The notes under the pieces: generated by a model
Told to the model about the DNA's origin: nothing
Databases searched by the model: none
What the model saw: the letters and a program-made list of their open reading frames with translations, nothing else
Shown: positions 8,665 through 22,194 of the stretch, in pieces
Position numbering within the stretch: the stretch's first letter is position 1
Layout of the letters: each line of letters starts with the position of its first letter
Assembly (NCBI GenBank): GCA_018058095.1
Contig: JAGPCO010000009.1
Location: 5,560-69,559, forward strand
Length of the DNA stretch: 64,000 bases
Direction of reading: 5' to 3'
Source of the DNA: Kofleriaceae bacterium
Lineage (GTDB): Bacteria; Myxococcota_A; Polyangia; Haliangiales; Haliangiaceae
Translations under genes and position numbers: made by a program

Positions 8665-10956
8665 CTACGCGGCGGCCCGGCCGCGGCTCGACGCCGGCCA
8701 CAGCCGCTCGAGCTCGGCCACCACCCGGCCCCGCCGCTCGGCGTCGGGGGCGGCGGCGCTGTCGATGCCGATGAGCTCCTCGAGCAGGGCCGCGACCCGG
8801 GCGTCGACCTTGGCCTGCTCGGCCGCGGGCGGCCCGTCGCTGCGGCGGGCGCGCACGGCGATGATCAGCCCACCGGTCAGCAGGCCGAGGACGAGCAGGC
8901 CGGCCAGGCGGGGCAGCCAGATCTTCCAGGCTGGCGGCACCGGCAGGCCGCGCACCTTCATCGCCATGCGCTGGCCCGGGCCGATGTCGAGGTTGCGCAC
9001 GACGTAGAACGCCATGCCCAGGCCGTTGCGCTCGGTGGTCGACCGCACGCCGGCGGGGACGTCGACGATGAGCCCGGGCGTCTGCTGGATGGCGAGCTGG
9101 CTGTCCTCGGCGCCCCACGGCAGGTCCCAGTCCCAGCGGGTCACGCCGCCCTCGATGCGCAACGAGAACGCACCATCGAACGAGGCGCCGCCCGGCGCCA
9201 GCGGCCGGCGGATGCGGAAGCCTTCGGCCTTGTCGGCCGTCACCAGCTGCTGGTCCTTGTCGGCCACGACCGCGCCGACGAAGCCGCGCGGCAGCTTGAT
9301 GAGCAGGCCGTCGGGGCCGTGCCGGTACGGGATCCACGACAGGTTGGCCAGGGTGAACCGGCCCTGGAAGCCGAGGTACTTGTCCTCGGCCGAGCCCGAC
9401 AGCCCGAACTGGAAGGTCACCCGCGGGTAGGCCAGCACGGTGGCCGAGCTGCCGCGGTCGGGCACCGGCTGGAACGGCAACGAGCGGTAGACCTGGCCGC
9501 CGAGCTTGGCCTCGGCGTACACCACCAGCTGGGTGTTGCCGTCGATGCCGTCGAAGGCGGCCACCCGCGGCGTCGCGCCCTCGCGCCAGATGAAGCCCAG
9601 CGCCAGGCGCAGGCCCTCGGCGCCGACCGTGAACGGCTCCGACTTCACGTCGGTCCCCGACAGGCTGGCCAGGACCCGGTAGCGGCCAGGCGCCAGCGCG
9701 AAGCGGGCCCGGCCGGCGCTGTCGGTGGTCGCGGTCGGCGGCGGCGGTGCGCCCTCGGCGGGCTCCTCGGCCATGACCGCCAGCAGCACGCCGTCGACGG
9801 CCTGGCGGCTGCCGCCGGTGCCGCCGCCGGCCAGCACCTCGAGGGTGCCGGCCGGGACGTCGGGGTTGGCGGCGGCGGTGCCGAACTGGCCGCGGATCTC
9901 GACCCGGCCGATCTGGGTCGGGCCGATCGGCTGGGTGCCCAGGGCCTGCCCGGTCTCGGCGTCGACCAGGGTCATCGTCCCGCCCTGGTCGCTGTTCTTG
10001 CTGATCAGCCCGACGGCGACCCGGCCGACCGGGGTGCCCGGCACCTGGTTGTCGAGCCGGGCGTAGTCGTCGACCCCGGGCTCGCTCGAGGTGCGCTTGT
10101 CGCCGGACAGGATGACGCGCACGCCGGTCTCGCCGCCCATCAGGATCGGCACCGACATGACGCGGTCGAACGACGGCCCGCGCGCCAGCTTGGCCAGCGC
10201 GTAGTAGGCGGTGCCACCCGACACGTCGAGGCCGGTCGCCACCACGCGGCCGGCGGCGTCGGAGGTCAGGCGCTGCAGCGTGACCTTGCCGTCGGCGCCG
10301 TAGCCGACCAGCGCGACCGGCTGCTGCGCCGGCGGGGTGGCGTCGCCGAAGTCGTCGTAGGTCAGGCGCACCGTGAGCGACCCGGGCGGGTCGGCCATCT
10401 CCGGGCGCGGCTGCCCGCTCATCTGCCGCGGCTCGGGCATGCCGCCGGCGGCGGCCGGGCCCGCCCCGGGGTGCTGGCTACCGTCGGTCGGCTCGGCCGC
10501 CGCCGCGCCGGCCGCGCCAGCCTCGGCCAGCGGCTTGGTCGTGAGCATCAGGCGCACGCCGCCGCTGCTCGGTGCGGGGAAGACCTGTGACACGACCTCG
10601 CCGGCCGGGCCGACCAGCTTGGCCTGCAGGCTGGCGCCAGCCGCCACGCCGCTGAACGTCGCGCGGCCCTCGCCGTCGGTGGTGGCGGTGCGGGCGACGC
10701 CGTCGACCAGCAGGGTCACCTCGGTCGCGCTCGGCGTCTTGCTGAAGTCGCCGTCGACGACCCGGACCAGCACGGTGCCGGCTGGCAGATCGGCCGCCGG
10801 CAGCGGGCGGCCGATGGCGGCGGCGACCTGGGCGTGCGCCAGTCGCTCGGTGCCGGGGACGAGGCCGGCGGCCAGTCCGAGGGCGGCCACCAGCAGCAGC
10901 GAGCGGGCGCGGCGCGCGGGTGCACCGCGGCGCGAGGTCGTGGTGGTGGCGTTCAT
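8665..10956 (-). CDS. Exported multi-domain protein with Cna-B/CarboxypepD-like modules
   Basis: 763 residues. An N-terminal signal ([17 protein letters not shown] then LAHAQ) leads to several beta-sandwich modules of carboxypeptidase-regulatory or Cna-B type ([55 protein letters not shown]). A membrane helix near 690-715 ([20 protein letters not shown]) is followed by a short charged cytoplasmic tail ([12 protein letters not shown]). Its ATG overlaps the stop of the CcmI-like gene (ATGA), and ccmA follows 13 bases after its stop. Translational coupling inside the Ccm operon implies a related role, perhaps presenting or scaffolding apocytochrome or copper/haem handling, but no CxxCH or other haem or metal motif is seen. 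Function unknown. Confidence 0.75.
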   Translation of the reverse strand: MNATTTTSRRGAPARRARSLLLVAALGLAAGLVPGTERLAHAQVAAAIGRPLPAADLPAGTVLVRVVDGDFSKTPSATEVTLLVDGVARTATTDGEGRATFSGVAAGASLQAKLVGPAGEVVSQVFPAPSSGGVRLMLTTKPLAEAGAAGAAAAEPTDGSQHPGAGPAAAGGMPEPRQMSGQPRPEMADPPGSLTVRLTYDDFGDATPPAQQPVALVGYGADGKVTLQRLTSDAAGRVVATGLDVSGGTAYYALAKLARGPSFDRVMSVPILMGGETGVRVILSGDKRTSSEPGVDDYARLDNQVPGTPVGRVAVGLISKNSDQGGTMTLVDAETGQALGTQPIGPTQIGRVEIRGQFGTAAANPDVPAGTLEVLAGGGTGGSRQAVDGVLLAVMAEEPAEGAPPPPTATTDSAGRARFALAPGRYRVLASLSGTDVKSEPFTVGAEGLRLALGFIWREGATPRVAAFDGIDGNTQLVVYAEAKLGGQVYRSLPFQPVPDRGSSATVLAYPRVTFQFGLSGSAEDKYLGFQGRFTLANLSWIPYRHGPDGLLIKLPRGFVGAVVADKDQQLVTADKAEGFRIRRPLAPGGASFDGAFSLRIEGGVTRWDWDLPWGAEDSQLAIQQTPGLIVDVPAGVRSTTERNGLGMAFYVVRNLDIGPGQRMAMKVRGLPVPPAWKIWLPRLAGLLVLGLLTGGLIIAVRARRSDGPPAAEQAKVDARVAALLEELIGIDSAAAPDAERRGRVVAELERLWPASSRGRAAA

Positions 10957-11805
10957 GACTCGGCTCCGGCGCCGGCGCGGGCCGGCGGGTCTGCGGGCGA
11001 GGCCGTCGCAGCGCTGTTCGCGCTGGCCAGCGCCTCGTCGGTCGGGTCGGACGACGAGTCGTCCTCGTTGGCATCGGCGTCGTCGCTCTGATCGGCCGCC
11101 TCGTCGTCGGGCTCGGCCGCGGTATGGGTCGCCGCGGCCGCGCTCACCGCGGTCGGCGCGGGCTTCTTGTCCTCGGTCTCGGTCGTGGCCTTCGCACCGT
11201 CACCGGTGGGCGTGGTCTTGCTCGTGTCGCCCTTACCTTTGTTCCCCTTGCCCTTGCTGGCCTTACCCTTGCCGGCCTTGGCCTTGGCCTTGCCAGCGCC
11301 CTGCCCACCCGCGGCGGCGAGCTCCCGCCGGGCCTTGGCCTCGCGCTCGATCTCGTCGCGCACGCTGCCGCCACCGTCGAGCGCGTCGAGCGCCTTGATC
11401 ACCTCGATGGCGCGAGCCCGGTAGAAGCGCGACATCTCGTCGGCGTCGACCTTGGAGGTCTTGCCCAGCTCATGATCGAACTCGATCTCCTTGATCGCCT
11501 TGAGCAGGGAGCGCTTCTCCAGCTCGAGCTCGTCGCGCGCCCCGGCCGGCAGCCACCACGCCGCCTGCTCGTCGGCGGGATCGGCGGTGGCCACCGTGGT
11601 CTGCCAGACGTACAGCACGCCGAGCACCACGCTGAGCCAGCCCAGCGCCAGGAACAGCACCGAAGGCGTGAGGTGGAAGTGGTTGTGCCAGGCGATGAAG
11701 CCCCAGCCGACGGCGATCGCGCCGCCGGCGATGAGGCGGCGCAGCAGGGCCCAGGTCCGTTGCCGGGCCGCCTCTTGGTCGATCACCCGGGCCTGGGGCA
11801 CGGCG

Positions 11806-11828
<23 letters not shown>
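10953..11828 (-). CDS. CcmI-like cytochrome c biogenesis accessory membrane protein
   Basis: 291 residues from ATG 11828, overlapping the 3' end of the ccmF-ccmH gene by 23 bases; a GTG at 11801, just after that stop, is an alternative start. Two N-terminal membrane helices (LIAGGAIAVGWGFIAW, SVLFLALGWLSVVLGVLYVW) precede a charged helix LELEKRSLLKAIKEIEFD ending ELGKTSKVDADEMSRFYRAR. That segment matches the N-terminal region of CcmI/CycH-type proteins (EKRxLLxAIKELEFDxxxGKxS). The C-terminal third is low-complexity, first Lys/Gly-rich (KGKASKGKGNKGKGD) and then Asp/Glu/Ser-rich, with no TPR domain as in full CcmI. It probably helps deliver apocytochrome to the CcmF-CcmH lyase. Confidence 0.65.
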
Positions 11829-14571
<2,743 letters not shown>

Positions 14572-14704
14572 GGGGTACCTCGTGCCCGCGCTCGGCGGGG
14601 AGTGGTGGCGACGCTACCCCGAAAACCACCACCGCACGGGGCGGTGGCGCCGGGGATCACCGAGGCCGCGAGCGGAATGGCTCGCCCTCGGGCGCGGGGT
14701 GGGA

Positions 14705-15148
<444 letters not shown>

Positions 15149-15307
15149 GGGTTCTCCGTCGGGGGTCCGGGCCTCAAGCTAGCATGAAGCGCGCCAGGGA
15201 CGAGGCCGGCGCGCGATCTTGCCGCAGGCCCATCGCTGCACGATCATTGCGCAATGCGGCGGCGCAGCCGGTCGAGGTGGGGCGGCGCCAGCACAACCAG
15301 GGTGGCC

Positions 15308-15327
15308 GGGCCGGGGATTCCCGGCCC
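15308..15327. terminator. GC-rich hairpin between moaA and ccmE
   Basis: A perfect 8-bp stem (GGGCCGGG, 15308-15315, with CCCGGCCC, 15320-15327) closes a 4-base loop. It lies about 50 bases past the moaA stop, upstream of ccmE. No T-tract follows, so it is at best a pause or Rho-assisted terminator for moaA. Confidence 0.35.
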
Positions 15328-15377
15328 CCGCCTGGGGGTCATCCACCCGAGCGAGCTGGGGGGCAGCCACCCAGGGA

Positions 15378-16469
15378 TCAGCCACCCAGGGCGATCATGT
15401 GCTTGTCGGGACCACCGGCCCCTGACGTCTCGAACTCGTGCCCGGCCCGCTTGCCGGCCAGGCTGGCGGCGATGGCTGCCACGATGCCGTCGTCGCCGGC
15501 CCCGCCACGCACCAGCTCGCGCAGGCTGACCGCGTCATCGTGCCCGAGGCAGGCGTGCAGATCGCCGCTGGCGGTGAGGCGGACCCGGTTGCAGGCGTCG
15601 CAGAAGTGCTCGGTCATGGCCGAGATGAACCCGACGGTGCGGGCGGGATCGCCGCCGACCCAGTAGGTGCGGGCCGGCCCCGGATCACGCCCGGCCGGCG
15701 CCGGCACCAGCGGCCCGAGCGCCGACGCGGCGGCGCGCAGCTCGGCGGCGGTGACCTGCTGGGCGGTGGCGTACAGCGCCCCGCCCGACATCGGCATGTG
15801 CTCGATGAAGCGCATGGTGGCGCCGCGGGCCCAGGCGAACTGGCACAGGGCCGCGACCTCGTCGTGGTTGACCCCGCGCAGCGCGACCGCGTTGAGCTTG
15901 ACCCCCAGGCCGGCCGCGACCGCGGCGTCGACGCCGGCGACGACACGCTCGAGCTGCCCGCCACCGGTGACCTGGGCGAATCGGGCGGGGTCGAGCGTGT
16001 CGAGCGAGACGTTGACCCCGACCAGGCCAGCCGCGGCCAGCGGCGCGGCCAGCTCGGGCAAGCGCAGGCCGTTGCTGGTCATGACCACCTGCTCGATGCC
16101 CGGGATCCGGGCCAGCCGCCCGGTCAGCTCGACCACGCCGGCGCGCACGGTGGGCTCGCCGCCGGTGAGGCGCAGCTTGCGGACCCCGAGCCGGGCGAAC
16201 ACGGCGACGACGCGCTCGAGCTCCTCGAAGGTCAGGACGGCCTCGCGCGGGCCGTGGCTGTGGCCCTCATCCGGCCGGCAGTAGGTACAGCGCAGGTTGC
16301 AGCGATCGGTCAGCGACACCCGGAGGTAGCGCACCTGACGCGACAGCCGATCGACCAGCGTGGTCAGGTCGAGCCGCTCCCCGGGCGGCACCGGCGCCGC
16401 ACCCGCGGCCGGGGCAGGCGAGCGCCCGGCCGCCGGGAGGACCGGCAGGTGGATACGGGCGGCGGGCAC
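15378..16469 (-). CDS. moaA: GTP 3',8-cyclase MoaA
   Basis: 363 residues from GTG 16469; MoaA is usually about 330, and the first 35 residues are Pro/Ala-rich, so a later start is possible. The radical-SAM cluster is RCNLRCTYC (Cys-x3-Cys-x2-Cys), followed by the SAM GGE motif (RLTGGEPTVR). The second C-terminal cluster is CDACNRVRLTASGDLHACL. The protein ends in Gly-Gly (HMIALGG), the conserved tail that reaches into the active site. It converts GTP to 3',8-cyclo-GTP, the first step of molybdopterin synthesis. No other moa gene is nearby. A direct repeat (AGCCACCCAGGG) straddles the stop codon. Confidence 0.95.
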   Translation of the reverse strand: MPAARIHLPVLPAAGRSPAPAAGAAPVPPGERLDLTTLVDRLSRQVRYLRVSLTDRCNLRCTYCRPDEGHSHGPREAVLTFEELERVVAVFARLGVRKLRLTGGEPTVRAGVVELTGRLARIPGIEQVVMTSNGLRLPELAAPLAAAGLVGVNVSLDTLDPARFAQVTGGGQLERVVAGVDAAVAAGLGVKLNAVALRGVNHDEVAALCQFAWARGATMRFIEHMPMSGGALYATAQQVTAAELRAAASALGPLVPAPAGRDPGPARTYWVGGDPARTVGFISAMTEHFCDACNRVRLTASGDLHACLGHDDAVSLRELVRGGAGDDGIVAAIAASLAGKRAGHEFETSGAGGPDKHMIALGG

Positions 16470-16589
16470 GAGGGCACCATACGGCAGGCCGCCGGCGTGG
16501 TCACGACCCGCCGGCCGGCCAGGGCCCCAGCACTGGCCCGACCGGCCCGGCCCGGAGGTTCTCGTAGGGGATCGGCACCAGGTTTCTCC

Positions 16590-16619
16590 TTGACATAATT
16601 GACGAAAGGCCGCATGTAA
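16590..16619 (+). promoter_or_regulatory. AT-rich promoter-like island
   Basis: An exact TTGACA (16590-16595) lies in an AT-rich patch unlike the surrounding DNA, followed 18 bases later by ATGTAA (16614-16619), a poor -10 match. It lies upstream of the small gene at 16685, in the divergent region shared with moaA, and could serve that gene. Only the -35 is convincing. Confidence 0.3.
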
Positions 16620-16684
16620 GCGCCGCGCCGACACATCTCCCCCACCCGGTCGAGCGCAGCGCGAAGCGCGAGGAGTCAGAACGA

Positions 16685-17050
16685 ATGATGCAGTACGGCC
16701 AACGCTCCACCGCGGCCACCCCGCGGATGCCGGTCGATCGCTCCACCCTCGACGGCCAGTGGGTCGTCCTCGTCGCCAACGACGGCGAGCTGGCCGCGGC
16801 CGACGCCGACGGTCGGGTCCCGGTGATGGCCCTGGCCGGCAACGAGCAGCGCTACCTGCTGGTGTTCCGCAACGCCGCCAAGGCGCGCCAGTTCGTGGCC
16901 AGCCAGGACCTCGTCGGCGCCGAGCCGCGCATGGTCGTGCGCGGCAACCGCGACGAGCTGGTCCGCATCGCCCGCGCCGCCAGCGTGGTCGGCGTGCTGG
17001 TCGACTACGAGCCCGAGACCCAGCAGTACTTCGCGGTCACCGACCTGTAG
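16685..17050 (+). CDS. Small SseB-like hypothetical protein
   Basis: 121 residues with a clear ribosome site (AGGAG at 16671-16675, 9 bases before the first of two ATGs). It is cytosolic and mixed alpha/beta, with LDGQWVVLVANDGELAAADA, VMALAGNEQRYLLVFRNAAKA and a C-terminal VLVDYEPETQQYFAVTD. The strand-helix order and the phrase YLLVFRNAAKARQF resemble the SseB/YjfX type of small domain, but this is a weak by-eye match. It is divergent from moaA and convergent with the Dam-like methylase, with 30 bases between stops. Confidence 0.7.
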   Translation: MMQYGQRSTAATPRMPVDRSTLDGQWVVLVANDGELAAADADGRVPVMALAGNEQRYLLVFRNAAKARQFVASQDLVGAEPRMVVRGNRDELVRIARAASVVGVLVDYEPETQQYFAVTDL

Positions 17051-17080
17051 TCCCGGCGCCGGCGCGAGCCAGCCCGGTGC

Positions 17081-18040
17081 CTACCGGCCCGGCCCGCCCG
17101 TGATGATGACCTCGTCGACGTCACCGCGCGCGCTGGCGATGCTGTTGATGGCGCGCGGGCAGCGCACGCGGTCGATCCGCAGGCCGTCGACGCCAAGGCC
17201 GCGGTACAGGCTGCGGATGAACGGCGTGTCGTGGTTGGACAGCATGACCGTGCAGCCGCGGCGGATCAGCGTACGCGCCAGCTCGGCCAGCGCGCGCTGG
17301 GCGTCGCGGCCGAACTCGCCCTGGGTGTAGCTGGTGAAGCTGGCGGTGGGTGTGAGCGGGTCGTACGGCGGATCGAAGTACACGAAGTCGCCGGCGCCGG
17401 CATCGGCCACCGCGGCCCGGAAGTCGCCACACCGCAGCTCGGCCCGGGCCAGGGCCCGGCCGGCCGGGTGCAGCGCCTCGGGCACGCAGATCGGCGGGTC
17501 GACGTAGCGTCCCATCGGCACGTTGAAGCCGCCCGACCGGTTGACCCGCCACAGCCCGTTGAAGCAGGTCTTGTTGAAGTAGATGAAGGCGGCGGCGCGG
17601 TCGACCCCCGACCACGAGACCGACCGGTCGTTCCAGCGCGCGCGCATGGAGTAGTAGTGCTCCTCGGCGTGGAGCCGGCGATGCAGCTCCAGGCGGCGGA
17701 TCACCGCGTCGGCGTCGCTGGCCAGCGCCCGGTAGGTCGCGATCAGGTCGGGGTTGTCGTCGTTGAGCACGGCCTGGGTCGGGGCGACCCGGAAGAACAG
17801 GGCGGCACCGCCCGCGAACGGCTCGTAGTAGCGCGCGAACCGGACCGGCATGCGACTGACCAGCTCCCCCAGCAGCTTGGTCTTGCCGCCCACCCACTTG
17901 AGGACGGGGTGGGCGGTGGCGTCGGGCAGCGCGGCCGGGACCGGGCGACGGGCGGGCAGGGTGCGAGCGGGCGCGACCCGCACCGGCCGAGCCGGGGCGC
18001 GTCGCGTCGCCGCCTCGGCGGAGCGGAAGCGGGGAGCCAT
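17081..18040 (-). CDS. Dam-type adenine-N6 DNA methyltransferase
   Basis: 319 residues from ATG 18040; the frame further upstream overlaps the divergent lipoprotein and is not used. A basic Arg/Pro-rich N-terminal tail of about 45 residues precedes the D12/Dam class fold: LKWVGGKTKLLGELV, motif I YYEPFAGGAALFF, and catalytic motif IV VYFDPPYDPL. Later come SNHDTPFIR and a C-terminal strand. These enzymes transfer a methyl from SAM to adenine N6, classically in GATC. No restriction endonuclease gene is adjacent, so it looks like an orphan (epigenetic or mismatch-repair type) methylase, or a remnant of a mobile one. The target site cannot be read from sequence. Confidence 0.9.
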   Translation of the reverse strand: MAPRFRSAEAATRRAPARPVRVAPARTLPARRPVPAALPDATAHPVLKWVGGKTKLLGELVSRMPVRFARYYEPFAGGAALFFRVAPTQAVLNDDNPDLIATYRALASDADAVIRRLELHRRLHAEEHYYSMRARWNDRSVSWSGVDRAAAFIYFNKTCFNGLWRVNRSGGFNVPMGRYVDPPICVPEALHPAGRALARAELRCGDFRAAVADAGAGDFVYFDPPYDPLTPTASFTSYTQGEFGRDAQRALAELARTLIRRGCTVMLSNHDTPFIRSLYRGLGVDGLRIDRVRCPRAINSIASARGDVDEVIITGGPGR

Positions 18041-18161
18041 GAAAAGAATCGTCGAGGGCGCGCCGCGGCGCGGCCAGTTTTCGACACGCGCCAGCGCCAC
18101 TTCGGTAAGTGGATACGCACCGTCGCCGCCGGCTGGGAGCGCGGCCGCGCGCCCTGCTACC

Positions 18162-18815
18162 ATGACGTCGATGCGCACGTCGGCCGTCACGCTCCCCCTG
18201 CTGCTCTCGCTCGCCCTGCCCTCGCTCGCGTGTGGTGGCGCCCCGGCCGCCGCGACGGCGACGGCGCCGCCCCGGGCCGCGCCGACCGCGGCGACGGCGG
18301 CGACCGCCCAGGCCGTCGAGGCCACGCCGATCACCTTCGCCGGCGAGGAGGCGCTGCTGCGCCAGCTGGCCGCGCTGATCGACGGCCGCAAGTGGTCGTA
18401 CTCGACGGTGCGCAACGAGGGCGAGCTGACCGCCCTCACCCTCGACTTCACGTTCGACGACGACGACGTGCCTGACGTGCGCACCACCGTCGAGGTCTTC
18501 TCGTCGACGCCGGAGAAGATGGTGGTGTTCGTGTCGTGCTACAGCCGGATGATGCCGAGCGAGGCCGGGCTCCCGGCCACGCTGGCGATCATCAACGCCA
18601 TCAACCGCGATCTCGGCCTGAGCTGGGCCTTCGTCGACGACGATCGCGAGGTCGCGACCCGGATGGGGTTCCTGGTCAGCAAACACGCGCCGACTCCGGC
18701 GGTGCTGGTGCTCGACGCCATCAGCCGCGTCAGCGACGTCTGGCACGACGAGGTGTGGCCCAAGCTGCTGGCCTGCACCGCGTGTGCGCTCGACAAGCGC
18801 CCGGCCTCGCCCTGA
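18162..18815 (+). CDS. YbjN-like lipoprotein
   Basis: 217 residues from ATG 18162 (a second ATG at 18171 is equally good). The lipoprotein signal TLPLLLSLALPSLACGG gives a lipidated Cys, followed by an Ala/Thr/Pro linker. The mature domain (LLRQLAALIDGRKWSYSTVR, DDDDVPDVRTTVEVFS, ATLAIINAINRDLGLSWAFV) resembles the YbjN / type III chaperone-like fold, in which a helix, a sheet and a helix pack as a small two-layer sandwich. The family call is a pattern judgement. It is divergent from the methylase and convergent with fusA, with a strong stem-loop between. Confidence 0.65.
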   Translation: MTSMRTSAVTLPLLLSLALPSLACGGAPAAATATAPPRAAPTAATAATAQAVEATPITFAGEEALLRQLAALIDGRKWSYSTVRNEGELTALTLDFTFDDDDVPDVRTTVEVFSSTPEKMVVFVSCYSRMMPSEAGLPATLAIINAINRDLGLSWAFVDDDREVATRMGFLVSKHAPTPAVLVLDAISRVSDVWHDEVWPKLLACTACALDKRPASP

Positions 18816-18826
18816 CCCCCGGCCTG

Positions 18827-18871
18827 GCAGGTCGCTACCAACGCGGCTCCGCCGCGTTTGCCAGCGTCCTG

Positions 18872-18872
<1 letters not shown>
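18827..18872. terminator. 46-base stem-loop element, copy 1
   Basis: A compound hairpin: outer stem GCAGG/CCTGC (18827-18831 with 18868-18872), middle stem CGCT/AGCG (18833-18836 with 18863-18866), and inner stem AACGCGGC/GCCGCGTT (18840-18847 with 18851-18858) closing a 3-base loop. It lies between convergent genes and its last base is the first base of the fusA stop, so it can terminate both. A second copy is at 22122-22167. Confidence 0.65.
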
Positions 18873-20902
<2,030 letters not shown>

Positions 20903-21039
20903 GGCGCGGTCCGTATAACATGGCGGGTCGCCACCGGCCCACGGCCGCGGCGAACCGCGGGCGCTGTGTTTTCAGCAGGCTGCGAAATCGAAAGGGCCCG
21001 GCGGGATGCGGCCTCGGCATCCTGCTAGGCTGCCGCTCG

Positions 21040-21927
21040 ATGCGCTCCCCTGCCCTCGCCGCTGCCCTCTGCCTGGCCGTGCCCGTCGCCACCGTCCTCC
21101 ACGCCCCCGGGGTCGCCCAGGCCCAGCCGTCCAAGCCCGAGCTGCAGCGGGCGGCCCAGCTGTACCAGGCGGCCGAGGCGGCCATGGCCGGGCAGCGCTT
21201 CGACGACGCCGCGCGCGACTACGCGGTGGCCTACGACATCACCAAGGACCCGATCCTGTTCTTCAAGATCGCCGCGGCCCACCAGGGTGCCGGGCGGTGC
21301 GACATCGCGGTGACCTACTACAAGCGGTACCTCAAGGAGGGCAAGCCCGACGCCCGCTACACCTCGACCACCCACGAGCGCATCAAGACCTGCGGCGGCA
21401 CGGTCGACCCGGTCGAGCCTGACCCGGTCGACGCCGGTGTCGGTGGCGGGGCCGACGGCGGGGGCGCGACCGACGGCGGCGGCGGGACCGACGCGGCCGG
21501 CGCTGGCGCGGTGGCCGAGCCGACCGGGCCGATGCCGACGCCCAGCCCGGCCTCGGGCGGCGGCAAGGCGACCGCGTGGATCTCGCTCGGGGTCGGGGTG
21601 GCGCTGGCCACCGTCGGCGGCGTGATGGCGCTGTCGGCCGAGGCGGCCGAGAAGGACCTGCAGGACCTGTACGATTTCCGCGCCGGCGGGCAGCCGCCGG
21701 CCTTCGACGGGGCGACCCGCGAGCGCTACGACGAGCTGGTCAAGCAGGGCGACCGCTACCAGCTGTACTCGTGGATCGCGTTCGGCGCCGCCGGCGCCGC
21801 CGCGGTGACCGCCGCGGTGCTGTTCGCCCTGCCGGGCGATGAGCGTGCCGCTCCGACCAGCGCGACCCGGCTGGTGCCGGCCATCGGCGACGGCCAGGTC
21901 GGCGTCCGCGCGGTCGGCCGGTTCTAG
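21040..21927 (+). CDS. Exported TPR protein with C-terminal membrane helices
   Basis: 295 residues from ATG 21040. The Sec signal (AAALCLAVPVATVLHAPGVA) is cut near AQAQ. Two TPR-like helix pairs follow (LYQAAEAAMAGQRFDDAARD and FFKIAAAHQGAGRCDIAVTY), then a Gly/Ala/Asp low-complexity linker. Two hydrophobic helices (ISLGVGVALATVGGVMALSA, IAFGAAGAAAVTAAVLFAL) are separated by a polar loop. This signal-TPR-linker-2TM layout is common in myxobacterial envelope proteins of unknown role, and the gene at 46139 shares it. The start was chosen because the frame before it runs into the fusA promoter region. Confidence 0.75.
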   Translation: MRSPALAAALCLAVPVATVLHAPGVAQAQPSKPELQRAAQLYQAAEAAMAGQRFDDAARDYAVAYDITKDPILFFKIAAAHQGAGRCDIAVTYYKRYLKEGKPDARYTSTTHERIKTCGGTVDPVEPDPVDAGVGGGADGGGATDGGGGTDAAGAGAVAEPTGPMPTPSPASGGGKATAWISLGVGVALATVGGVMALSAEAAEKDLQDLYDFRAGGQPPAFDGATRERYDELVKQGDRYQLYSWIAFGAAGAAAVTAAVLFALPGDERAAPTSATRLVPAIGDGQVGVRAVGRF

Positions 21928-21963
21928 CCCGTGCCCGTGCCCGTGCCCTTGCCCGTGCCCATG
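21928..21963. repeat. Hexamer repeat array CCCGTG, six units
   Basis: Immediately after the stop at 21927 are six consecutive units CCC(G/T/A)TG; units 4 and 6 carry one substitution each. The reverse-complement array is at 22092-22121, so the two could pair across about 130 bases. The block from 21964 to 22091 between them holds nothing I recognise. Confidence 0.8.
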
Positions 21964-22091
21964 CCCGATCGCTCGGGCGGTGCCGGTCGCGAGTCATCGA
22001 CGAAGTCACGGGTGTCATAGCCGTGGTCGGCGCCGACGGTGGGCCGCGCGGTGCGATCCGCTGCTGCCAGCAGCCCGAGGGCCACCTCGCG

Positions 22092-22121
22092 CACGGGCAC
22101 GGGCACGGGCACGGGCACGGG
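22092..22121. repeat. Hexamer repeat array CACGGG, five units
   Basis: Five perfect CACGGG units, the reverse complement of the array at 21928. It abuts stem-loop copy 2 (22122). Two more CACGGG units occur at 28224-28235, between another convergent gene pair. Confidence 0.8.
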
Positions 22122-22167
22122 GCAGGTCGCTGCAAACGCGGCTGCGCCGCGTTTGTCAGCGGCCTGC
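22122..22167. terminator. 46-base stem-loop element, copy 2
   Basis: Same length and layout as 18827-18872. Outer stem GCAGG/CCTGC (22122-22126, 22163-22167), middle CGCT/AGCG (22128-22131, 22158-22161), inner CAAACGCGGC/GCCGCGTTTG (22133-22142, 22146-22155). The copies match at 41 of 46 positions, and the five differences fall in loops or unpaired positions. It again lies between convergent genes. Confidence 0.65.
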
Positions 22168-22194
22168 TCGGCCGGGTCGGGCCGCACGGCCCTG

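Noticed and set aside
15361-15392. Direct repeat AGCCACCCAGGG around the moaA stop as a regulatory or attachment site
   Set aside because: Only two copies, one within coding sequence, and no integrase or element boundary; likely chance.
16501-16842. Minus-strand frame containing NLVPIPYENL upstream of moaA
   Set aside because: It runs through the start of the 16685 gene and the promoter-like patch, and no conserved domain or ribosome site supports it.
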